Part shown: one piece after another, positions 1 to 6,060 of the stretch
How positions within the stretch are numbered: the stretch's first letter is position 1
How the letters are laid out: the number at the start of each line of letters is the position of its first letter
Assembly (NCBI GenBank): GCA_903927495.1
Contig: CAIYNH010000684.1
Location: 1 to 12,635 of the forward strand
Reading direction: 5' to 3'
Length of the DNA stretch: 12,635 nucleotides
Origin: an uncultured beta proteobacterium
GTDB taxonomy: Bacteria > Pseudomonadota > Gammaproteobacteria > Burkholderiales > Burkholderiaceae_C
Notes under the pieces: generated by a model
Told to the model about the DNA's origin: nothing
Databases searched by the model: none
What the model saw: the letters and a program-made list of their open reading frames with translations, nothing else
Translations under genes and position numbers: made by a program

Positions 1-12
1 CACTGATCGCGT

Positions 13-74
13 CTTGTAGCTGTGGCTTCCAGCCGCAGAAGCTGGGGAAAGCGGCAAGATGCCGCTTCCACAAG
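13..74. repeat. REP-like palindrome doublet downstream of cas6
   Basis: Two adjacent hairpins are bracketed by a 5-bp inverted repeat (CTTGT at 13-17, ACAAG at 70-74). The first has a GTAG head (16-19) and a 7-bp stem 20-26/32-38 with one G-T wobble. The second has a perfect 8-bp stem 49-56/60-67 with a 3-nt loop. A GTAG tetranucleotide followed by a GC-rich hairpin is the usual layout of REP elements mobilised by RAYT (TnpA-REP) transposases; two together resemble a BIME. It shares the TTGTAG head and AGCGGC core with the element inside csm4. Read on the minus strand it could also slow transcription leaving the operon, but it lacks a good U-tract. Confidence 0.6.
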
Positions 75-169
75 TGCCACGCCTGATTCCGATTTTTGTC
101 GCATTTGCTTAGCGCGGATCAGGAAGTCTGAAGTTGCGACACTACTGAAAAATTCAAACTTGCAAAGTT
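75..169. other. Intergenic tail after cas6, no gene seen
   Basis: I see no credible gene here. The only structures are a small AT-rich hairpin at 156-170 (6-bp stem, 3-nt loop), which overlaps the cas6 stop and is followed on the minus strand by GAATTTTTC, and a pair of interleaved short inverted repeats (82-87/118-123 and 97-103/135-141). The first is a weak candidate for an operon-end terminator. The rest may be chance. Confidence 0.4.
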
Positions 170-1165
170 TTATTGCAGCGTGTAGCCACCTAGTCCCATG
201 CTTGCATTTTTGCCAATGTGCAGCCATTGGCCCAGCCACAGCCAAGGGTAAATTTCAGTCAAGGCGGCAGCGTCGCCGTGCAAGGTCCATTGGCCCAGCA
301 CGCCCCCCAGGGTCATTTCTTGCTGCTGGCGGCTTGAATAGCGCGTCCAGTCAAACCAGTGCAGGGTTTGCGTGTCGCTGAGGCTCCCGCCCATTAGATG
401 GGTGATGCGTTTGGCGGCCTCGCCCCACCCGCTTTGAGCGGCATGAAATTCCATCAACAGGGCCACCCGACGTGCCAGAGTGGCGATCAATACACGGGGT
501 GTGAGCTGGCCAACACCTAGCGGCTTACCCTGGCTTTGCAGGCGCAAAGGAGTAATGATGTGCAGCGAGATGCTTTGTCGGTTTTTGGGTGAAGCGCTTT
601 TCTGCTGAGCATTTGAAGCTACATTATTCATAGCGGGTGGTGTGATTTGAGCAAGGTGTTCCAGCAGCACTGGCCGAGCAATATGCCAAATCAGGTGCGG
701 CGTATCAGTCGCATCAACCCAATCAACTTGCAGTAAATCAGCCGGTACGCGCTGGCGCGTTAAGCCCTGGCTGAGGGCGCGTTGCAGGGCAAAAATGATC
801 AACGCGAGTTGTTCGGTGGCGTGGCCAACCAGCACCAGATTAAAAGTAAAGTCGTCATCACCATCCAAAACACGTGCGCCCGGTGTGGGTGGCTCAATAA
901 TGTAGGGGTTGGGGATACTGCTGAAATCTTGTAATGCATGGCTGCCTTTTGGCGGTGGCGGGGCCTCAAAAATACGTGTGTAAGGGCAAGTAGGGATGAG
1001 TGGGCAACCCGGGCAGGTGTGCTGACGGGTCATGCAAGCCACAGTGCGCAATGCCGCGCCAAACTGGCCGCGCAACAATGAGCCAGCGTAATCGGGCAGG
1101 CTTAAGGGTTGCTGCACACGGGCGGTGAAGCGGTAGCGGGCGATGGGCAGGGGCATGAAAAACAC
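170..1165 (-). CDS. cas6: CRISPR pre-crRNA endoribonuclease Cas6 (RAMP)
   Basis: Predicted Cas6-family RAMP endoribonuclease, which cuts the repeat RNA of pre-crRNA to supply guides to the Csm complex. The 331-aa length is in the usual range for the larger Cas6 proteins of proteobacterial type III loci. Near the N-terminus there is a Cys cluster, C44, C51, C54 and C60 (in TCPGCPLIPTCPY), which could bind a metal. The C-terminus ends in the glycine-rich loop expected of Cas6, GKNASMGLGGY at about 318-328, inside the second ferredoxin-like fold. The GTG start at 1165 directly abuts the TGA of the upstream nuclease gene and has AGGAG 5 nt upstream; an ATG at 1156 would give 328 aa starting MPLPIARYRF, but with a spacing of 14 nt. 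I prefer the GTG slightly. It is the last gene of the operon. The catalytic residue cannot be assigned by eye. Confidence 0.9.
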   Translation of the reverse strand: MFFMPLPIARYRFTARVQQPLSLPDYAGSLLRGQFGAALRTVACMTRQHTCPGCPLIPTCPYTRIFEAPPPPKGSHALQDFSSIPNPYIIEPPTPGARVLDGDDDFTFNLVLVGHATEQLALIIFALQRALSQGLTRQRVPADLLQVDWVDATDTPHLIWHIARPVLLEHLAQITPPAMNNVASNAQQKSASPKNRQSISLHIITPLRLQSQGKPLGVGQLTPRVLIATLARRVALLMEFHAAQSGWGEAAKRITHLMGGSLSDTQTLHWFDWTRYSSRQQQEMTLGGVLGQWTLHGDAAALTEIYPWLWLGQWLHIGKNASMGLGGYTLQ

Positions 1166-2356
1166 TCACTCTCCTTTGACCAGCCAGAGCCGGCTGATGG
1201 CACCTTTGAGGTCCTTGAGTTGTGCACCAGATACGATGGCAATGCCGGCTTCTTTAGCGCGTTGGCGGTCAGCTTCACTGCTGGCCAATTGGCCTCGGTA
1301 GTCCACCACCATGCCACGGGTGCGCAAGCCACCAAGCTTCAGGAGCGACTCCATTTTGTACAGCGCTTCTGTGGCGCGCGTGTCATCACCTTTGCCGCCT
1401 TGGGCCAGGTTGGCGGTTTTGCATTCGATCAGGTGCAGGGTATTTCGGTATAAAAACGCCACATCGATCTCATTTTTGTCGCGGGCTTTGCCTTGACTTC
1501 GGGGGTCGGCTCCGCCAAAGCTCACTTTAACGCCCATAGCGACATCAGTCAGGGCCTCGTGCTGGGCGCGCAACGTTTGCAGGGCTTCATACACATGCGA
1601 CTCCAGCCAGCCGCCATTGACAAAAAAGCGTGCTTCTTCGTTTTTAAAGGTCAGTGCCTGACCGCTTTGGCGCAGCAGGCCGGCTTCGATGAACAGATCA
1701 AGCAGGTCTGCCAGCGAGCGCGAGTCGTACTGCGCGGGGGTCAAATCGACCCTTAGAGCGGGATCGTCACGCGCCATTCGTGCTTTCGCATTAATAGTTC
1801 CTAAAGCCCGACCAGCGCTGGCTACATGATCAATGAGTCGTGCTGTGAGGTCGCGCAACTCGCGCGTGATCTGGGGGTGCTCGTGGGTGCTGACGCTGTA
1901 GCCATGGGCGCGCAGCATCTCATGCACCTTGAGCTTGGCTCGCAGCGGCTGACTGGTGGCCTGCTCGCCAATGACCAGCACGTCGTCGGTTTCAACGTTG
2001 ACGTAAAACACCGGTTTGCCTGCAGAGCGGAAAACTTCTTGCGCTGCCACCGCCATCAACTTGGTACCGCCAGTAACGTTCAAGGCGATGTTTTCATCGG
2101 CATGCCCGACCAAGTAGGATAAAAATGTGTCGGACAACGCGGCGTAGTCGTAGGCGTTGGGTAGTTCCAGAGTTTCAACCAGCATGCCGGAGGCTTTGGC
2201 CTGAATCACTGAGCGCAAGGCCAGTGCGGCGTGCTTCATTTGCACACTGCAAGCCAAGACCACTTTTTTGGGGCGCCAGGCCTCGTCAAGCACAGGTAGC
2301 AGGTTGGGCGTGGCCTGCGCGGAGACAAGACAGAGGTGGGTGTGGTAGGCGGTCAT
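1166..2356 (-). CDS. CARF-PD-(D/E)XK nuclease, Can2/Card1 type (DUF1887 family)
   Basis: Predicted cyclic-oligoadenylate-activated nuclease of 396 aa. Residues 1 to about 140 form a CARF domain with the diagnostic NVTGGTKLM ligand-pocket motif at 93-101. A linker and a winged-helix-like stretch (about 140-240) lead to a C-terminal PD-(D/E)XK nuclease domain: GGWLE at 248-252, E296 and D298 in NEIDVA, and E311-C312-K313 in IECKT. This architecture and motif set match Can2/Card1, whose studied members are activated by cA4 and cut single-stranded nucleic acid or nick DNA. All expected catalytic residues appear intact. The ATG at 2356 lies 3 nt after the stop of the CARF-deaminase gene, without a clear Shine-Dalgarno, so translation is probably coupled. 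The stop abuts the cas6 start. The domain call is firm; ligand and substrate are inferred from the family. Confidence 0.9.
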   Translation of the reverse strand: MTAYHTHLCLVSAQATPNLLPVLDEAWRPKKVVLACSVQMKHAALALRSVIQAKASGMLVETLELPNAYDYAALSDTFLSYLVGHADENIALNVTGGTKLMAVAAQEVFRSAGKPVFYVNVETDDVLVIGEQATSQPLRAKLKVHEMLRAHGYSVSTHEHPQITRELRDLTARLIDHVASAGRALGTINAKARMARDDPALRVDLTPAQYDSRSLADLLDLFIEAGLLRQSGQALTFKNEEARFFVNGGWLESHVYEALQTLRAQHEALTDVAMGVKVSFGGADPRSQGKARDKNEIDVAFLYRNTLHLIECKTANLAQGGKGDDTRATEALYKMESLLKLGGLRTRGMVVDYRGQLASSEADRQRAKEAGIAIVSGAQLKDLKGAISRLWLVKGE

Positions 2357-2359
2357 GGT

Positions 2360-4561
2360 TTATTCAGTTAAAAGCGCAATCATGGCAAACACCTGTGCAT
2401 CTACCTGTTTGAGCAATACCTCGCGCCGGACACTGGGCAAAAATGCGTGGACAAAGGCCTGGCGTATCAGGGCCAGACATTCCCACAGGCTCAAACCGCC
2501 GTCGCTCATGCGGGCTGCAGCCAAAAATTCACCTGCCAGCGTGGTACGGCTGATGCTTGGGTTGTCTGTACACAGCGCAATTGGCAGCCCGGCTTGCATA
2601 AATTGACGCAAGGGGTAGCGGGGCAAATCGGCTGATTCGGGGTAAGCCGGGTCGGCAAAACCAACCACTTCGCGGTTGGATGTGGGGCAAAGTTCCAGGC
2701 AAATACCCCGGTCGCGAAAACGCGCAGCCAGCTTCGAGTTGTCTGCCAATGTCAGGCCGTGACCGATACGATCAGCGTGCAAATGGTAGGCGGCCTGCCA
2801 GATGTTGTGTGCGGCTTCGCCTTCGCCAGCGTGGATGGTGATGGGCAGGCAGTTGGCAAAAGCAAGCATGAAGTGCTCTGCCAATTGCTCGGGCGAGTTA
2901 CATGCTTCGTCACCGGCCAAGTCCAGTCCCAATAGAAAATCACCTGTCATCCCTTTGGCAATAACCGCTTGCTGCACTGTTTTTGAGAGCGTATGGGGCT
3001 GGCGGCGGTCCAGAATCCAGATGAAGCCGATGCGCAAGTTGCCCATTTGGGATGGGGGCTTGTCGGGTTGGAACGTCTCACTCGTTTGGGCACCGGCATC
3101 TATTAACGCTTGGCGTAAATCTCGCACAAATCCGGCGGGGTCAAGTTTGCGGTATTTGTGTGGGCTGCCGCGCAACTCCAGATAGACCAGTCCTTCGGCG
3201 CGGGCCTGGGCCACGATAGCTTGCGCATAGGGCTTCAGAGCGGACGGGTGTGTCAGCAGCGCCGAGCCGCTGAGTTCGCCGGGTCTCTCAAAGGCGCTAA
3301 AGCCTTGAGGATGGCGAGATTTGAGGGCGATGCGCGGCTCGGTCACACCATACAGGTTGTGCTGCAGTTGGGCGGTGCTGGCATGCAGCAGCAGGACGGC
3401 GCACAGCTCGGCTCGTATTTCAGCCTGAATTGCGGAGCGACGTTGGCCGCCCAAGGAACTCGGCCAATCCCATGACCACTCTGTTTGTGATAGCAACTCC
3501 TGGACCATTTGCAAGCGTTGCAGGCGTTTTTCTTTGCTTAAGCTGATCCAGATGTGACGCGCCACTTCACGCTGGGCGGGCAAGTCCAGGCAACCACCCA
3601 GGTGGCGGTGCAGGTCGGCTTTAGGTAAGGCGGTCAACCAATTGGTGTGGTTTGAATCAAGCCGGGTGCTGCGCAAGCGGTCGATCTGCGCGGGAGGCAG
3701 TCGGTACAGGCTGCGCCAGTTGCCATAGTGCTCGTTTTGCGCCAACTGAGCCAAAAAGTTGCCCATGAGTTGGCTGCTTTGGGTCTGACGGCGCATTAGT
3801 TCGCGCTGAAGCGTGTCGCCTTGCTCGGGCAGCGCCCAGGCCAGCACCTGGCTGGGCGAGGCCAATGGCAAGGCAAAACTGGCACTGTCAACGCATTGAC
3901 CGTCAATGACGATATCAAGCAACTCGTTGCGCGTGCCGATGCCAGCAACTAGCGGCATGATGCTGGCCGCCAAATCAACTGTTAGAGCCTGCGCCAGTAG
4001 CGCAGGCTGCTCTGCTTTTTCAGTCGGTGTGCGAGCAAATATGGCTGCTGGTGAAGGCTCAGGGCTGACCACATGCAGCCAGGCTTTGGCACCAAAAATG
4101 GCCCCGGCGCTTTGCAGGTCGGCACTCATCGTTTTGCGCCCACCGGCGAGCGACAACACCAGTTGGCCGGTGCCCACCTGTTCGCTGGCCAGCAAAGTGG
4201 TGCGCAAAATTAGTTCGCGAATGTGCTCGCACTCGGCTTGACTGGCCAATTGATCGGTAGCTTGCGCGGCCCAGATGCGCAGTGGCATGGGTGTGCCCAG
4301 CAACTTCCACCAGTCCATCAGGCCGACCAAGCTGGCCTGGGCTTGCGCGCCTTGCGTGGTGCAAATCCACAACTCGTCAGGTGCCTGAAGCTGATGCTGG
4401 GCCCGTAATACATCCAGTGCGCTGCGCTGCGGGTGGTTTGCATACAAGTCCAGCACCTGGGGTGCCAGCCAACCTAGAATTTCGGGAATGACGGCCCAGC
4501 TAGCACCTAGTGTGCAGAGCAGAATATTCCTTGGTGCCGTTTCAATTACTATCTTATTCAT
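2360..4561 (-). CDS. cad1: CARF-adenosine deaminase fusion effector (Cad1/CAAD type)
   Basis: Predicted type III CRISPR effector of 733 aa that joins a cyclic-oligoadenylate sensor to an adenosine-deaminase-like catalytic domain. The N-terminal CARF part (about 1-200) carries NILLCTLGASW near 12-22 and SLAGGRKTMS near 137-146. The C-terminal deaminase part (about 310-733) has the full zinc set: H318 and H320 in DLHRHLGG, H577 and catalytic E580 in IHAGEGE, H601 in DRIGHG, and D666 in LCTDNPS. Characterised Cad1 proteins convert ATP to ITP when the CARF domain binds cyclic oligoadenylate. I chose the ATG at 4561 because it forms an ATGA overlap with the Nudix stop; a GTG at 4591 would add ten residues (743 aa). 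A second CARF effector follows directly. Family and fold are clear; ATP as substrate is inferred from homologues. Confidence 0.92.
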   Translation of the reverse strand: MNKIVIETAPRNILLCTLGASWAVIPEILGWLAPQVLDLYANHPQRSALDVLRAQHQLQAPDELWICTTQGAQAQASLVGLMDWWKLLGTPMPLRIWAAQATDQLASQAECEHIRELILRTTLLASEQVGTGQLVLSLAGGRKTMSADLQSAGAIFGAKAWLHVVSPEPSPAAIFARTPTEKAEQPALLAQALTVDLAASIMPLVAGIGTRNELLDIVIDGQCVDSASFALPLASPSQVLAWALPEQGDTLQRELMRRQTQSSQLMGNFLAQLAQNEHYGNWRSLYRLPPAQIDRLRSTRLDSNHTNWLTALPKADLHRHLGGCLDLPAQREVARHIWISLSKEKRLQRLQMVQELLSQTEWSWDWPSSLGGQRRSAIQAEIRAELCAVLLLHASTAQLQHNLYGVTEPRIALKSRHPQGFSAFERPGELSGSALLTHPSALKPYAQAIVAQARAEGLVYLELRGSPHKYRKLDPAGFVRDLRQALIDAGAQTSETFQPDKPPSQMGNLRIGFIWILDRRQPHTLSKTVQQAVIAKGMTGDFLLGLDLAGDEACNSPEQLAEHFMLAFANCLPITIHAGEGEAAHNIWQAAYHLHADRIGHGLTLADNSKLAARFRDRGICLELCPTSNREVVGFADPAYPESADLPRYPLRQFMQAGLPIALCTDNPSISRTTLAGEFLAAARMSDGGLSLWECLALIRQAFVHAFLPSVRREVLLKQVDAQVFAMIALLTE

Positions 4562-5202
4562 AGCATGCACTGTGCAGCCATCCTGCTCCACAGCTCAAAT
4601 TTCTGATTATTGGCAATGTCAATGGCTGGACGAAAACCTAGACCCAGCAGGGATTCTCCGGCCACCGGTTGCGGTACCTGTGCAGGCAACCATTGCGCGG
4701 TGAACATTACACCCAGATGAACCCGACCGACAGCGCTCAAGCCCTCATAGATGAGACCTTGAAAACACAGGTCACGTACATCAGCCTCATGAGCACCCAA
4801 CTCTTCGGTCAGCTCGCGCAGCAGGGTGTGGCGTAGAGTGGCCAGCGGATTTAGTGGTGAAATCGGCCTGTAAGGCATATCTGACGGGCAGGAGCTGCTA
4901 TCAATAGGATTGTGGTAAAAAGGTGGTTCGGCATCGGCCAGATCGACATGGCCACCCACGCCACAGCTGCAACGTCCGTCCAACCGCGCATCGCCACCGG
5001 TGCGCTGATAGCACCAGATATGCCCGGCGGCATTGCGCAGCAGCAGGTAGGCGATGGGTTGTAACCAGACTTCGTTGTGCTCGGCTTGAGCGCGGTCTTG
5101 CCAGTGGGCGTGTTGCAAAAAGTCCAGGTTGTCCAGCGTCCAGAAGCCCGATTCGGGTAGCGGCGGAGTGTGGGCGCGGGGCAGGGTCAGGACGTGGGGC
5201 AT
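4558..5202 (-). CDS. Nudix-type hydrolase next to cad1
   Basis: Predicted Nudix hydrolase of 214 aa (numbered here from the GTG at 5205, one residue more). Two halves of a Nudix box are visible: GVGGHVD at 82-88 and RELTEELG at 130-137, matching the REUxEExGU core. Between them lies an insertion of about 40 residues rich in Pro, Ser and Asp, so the usual Gx5Ex7 spacing is broken and the first box Glu is not where expected. Nudix enzymes cleave nucleoside diphosphates linked to another group, often damaged or non-canonical nucleotides. The gene overlaps cad1 by 4 nt (ATGA) and begins with an ATG overlapping the preceding stop (TGATG), which suggests that it acts on the product or substrate of the deaminase, such as ITP. 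That role is inference, supported by my recollection that Nudix partners have been reported beside CARF-deaminases. A GTG at 5205 is the alternative start. Confidence 0.8.
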   Translation of the reverse strand: MPHVLTLPRAHTPPLPESGFWTLDNLDFLQHAHWQDRAQAEHNEVWLQPIAYLLLRNAAGHIWCYQRTGGDARLDGRCSCGVGGHVDLADAEPPFYHNPIDSSSCPSDMPYRPISPLNPLATLRHTLLRELTEELGAHEADVRDLCFQGLIYEGLSAVGRVHLGVMFTAQWLPAQVPQPVAGESLLGLGFRPAIDIANNQKFELWSRMAAQCML

Positions 5203-5597
5203 CACAATTTTGGGGCAGCGGTCAGCTCAATCCGCGCTTTGACCATCTCCAGCCACTGCGCCATGGGGCCAAACTGCGGGCCCTCGAGAGTCCAACACAT
5301 CCAGTCACCGATCTCGACAGAGAGCTGTTGGCAGCGCCGCAGCAGTCTGGGGTTGATCTCGCGGTAACTTGGGGACGGGTTGCCCAGCGTGATGGCATCC
5401 CAGATGGCGTATTCGTTATCCACAATCCAGCCCGCACAAAAGCCCTCTTCACTGATCTCGCTCATGCGGTCGTACAGGTCGAGCTGGGGGTCGGTGAGGT
5501 ACGGGTATTCCTCGAAGTACGAGCAGTCGCGCGGGGGTTTAGGGGTCATGGCGGAATCACTCTCATCAGAAGCTGGTGAAGAAAGCAATCTCATCAT
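5202..5597 (-). CDS. Unrecognised protein (~131 aa) in the effector cassette
   Basis: I do not recognise this family. The predicted protein is soluble, without signal peptide or membrane segment. From the ATG at 5597, which overlaps the hicB stop as TGATG, it is 131 aa with a Ser/Asp-rich, low-complexity start; an ATG at 5549 would give 115 aa beginning MTPKPPRDC and may be the real start, with GAGAG about 10 nt upstream. The middle is rich in acidic and aromatic residues (YFEEYPYLTD, EEGFCAGWIVDNEYAIWDA), followed by a Trp-rich stretch, IGDWMCWT, and a C-terminal helix around PMAQWLEMVKARIEL. It sits between hicB and the Nudix gene, overlapping both by 1 nt, so it is probably translated with the effectors. 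It could be an accessory factor of the deaminase-Nudix module or an immunity-like protein. No function is assigned. Confidence 0.7.
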   Translation of the reverse strand: MMRLLSSPASDESDSAMTPKPPRDCSYFEEYPYLTDPQLDLYDRMSEISEEGFCAGWIVDNEYAIWDAITLGNPSPSYREINPRLLRRCQQLSVEIGDWMCWTLEGPQFGPMAQWLEMVKARIELTAAPKL

Positions 5598-5809
5598 CAA
5601 GCGAACAGCAGTCTGCCGCCACGGGCTTGTGGCACGTTGCGGCCAATGCTTTGCGCGGTGTCACGCCACAACTGCATGGCTTGCTTGACGGATGCCAGCG
5701 CCGCCTCATGCGTATCACCATGGGCCATGCAGCCCGGCAACTCAGGTACGTCGGCGATAAAAGCTTGATCTTCGTCGCTCCAGAAAATGATGATTTCAAA
5801 GTGGTCCAT
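5597..5809 (-). CDS. hicB: HicB-family antitoxin
   Basis: Predicted HicB antitoxin of 70 aa. The N-terminal half matches the partial RNase H-like fold of HicB (FIADVPELPGCMAHGDTHEAA at about 17-37), followed by a helix with the typical W-x-x-x-A-x-x-x-G-x-x-x-P pattern (LWRDTAQSIGRNVP). HicB proteins bind and block the RNA-cleaving HicA toxin. This one is short and ends soon after the core, with no clear C-terminal DNA-binding domain, so autoregulation is unlikely, in line with its place inside an operon. The order is toxin first (hicA then hicB), as is common for this family. The ATG at 5809 lies 2 nt after the hicA stop and is preceded by a good GGAGGTG ribosome-binding site at a suitable distance. 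Confidence 0.85.
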   Translation of the reverse strand: MDHFEIIIFWSDEDQAFIADVPELPGCMAHGDTHEAALASVKQAMQLWRDTAQSIGRNVPQARGGRLLFA

Positions 5810-5811
5810 AG

Positions 5812-6060
5812 TTACACCTCCAACTTGTATTTGACAATAACGTTGCGAACTTGCTTGACTTGGTAAGGCTTTGCATTTGCACCGTCGCGCTGCAGGTTGA
5901 TCAATTCAGCCACACCAGATTTTGAAAAAATGTGGTGACTACCGCGAATGTGCATCTGAAAACCGATATGCGTCAATAAACCGCACAATTCCTGAAAGCC
6001 GATGCTGTTGTCAGACGTACCGCGCAGGATGCGTAGCAGGAGCTTTTCAAGCTGGCTCAT
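5812..6060 (-). CDS. hicA: HicA-family mRNA interferase toxin
   Basis: Predicted HicA toxin of 82 aa. The dsRBD-like HicA core is clear: GFQELCGLLTHIGFQ, then RGSHHIF at 39-45 with the active-site His in the conserved G-S-H segment, and a C-terminal KPYQVKQVRNVIVKY typical of the family (about 64-78). HicA toxins cleave mRNA and are held in check by HicB, which follows immediately. The N-terminal twenty residues form a helical extension before the core. The ATG at 6060 overlaps the csm5 stop (ATGA, 4 nt) with AAGGA 7 nt upstream, so the toxin is translated together with csm5 rather than from its own promoter. The sequence appears intact and there is no sign of decay. Confidence 0.87.
   Translation of the reverse strand: MSQLEKLLLRILRGTSDNSIGFQELCGLLTHIGFQMHIRGSHHIFSKSGVAELINLQRDGANAKPYQVKQVRNVIVKYKLEV

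Noticed and set aside
13..74. Possible remnant CRISPR repeats
   Set aside because: The two hairpins are different from each other, directly adjacent and lack spacer-sized unique intervals; they fit a REP doublet better.
82..141. Interleaved inverted repeats suggesting a pseudoknot RNA
   Set aside because: The arms are only 6 and 7 bp in a short sequence with long loops; this could easily arise by chance.
156..170. Rho-independent terminator after cas6
   Set aside because: The 6-bp stem is AT-rich and the following GAATTTTTC is only a poor U-tract, so I do not call a terminator, though it remains possible.
22..381. Plus-strand frame of 119 codons starting in the REP-like doublet
   Set aside because: It starts inside a palindromic repeat and ends inside cas6 on the other strand; the sequence is low complexity.
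4923..5579. Plus-strand open frame of 218 codons opposite the Nudix gene and its neighbour
   Set aside because: Arg/Ala/Gly-rich shadow of two minus-strand genes with good start-stop coupling; no independent support.
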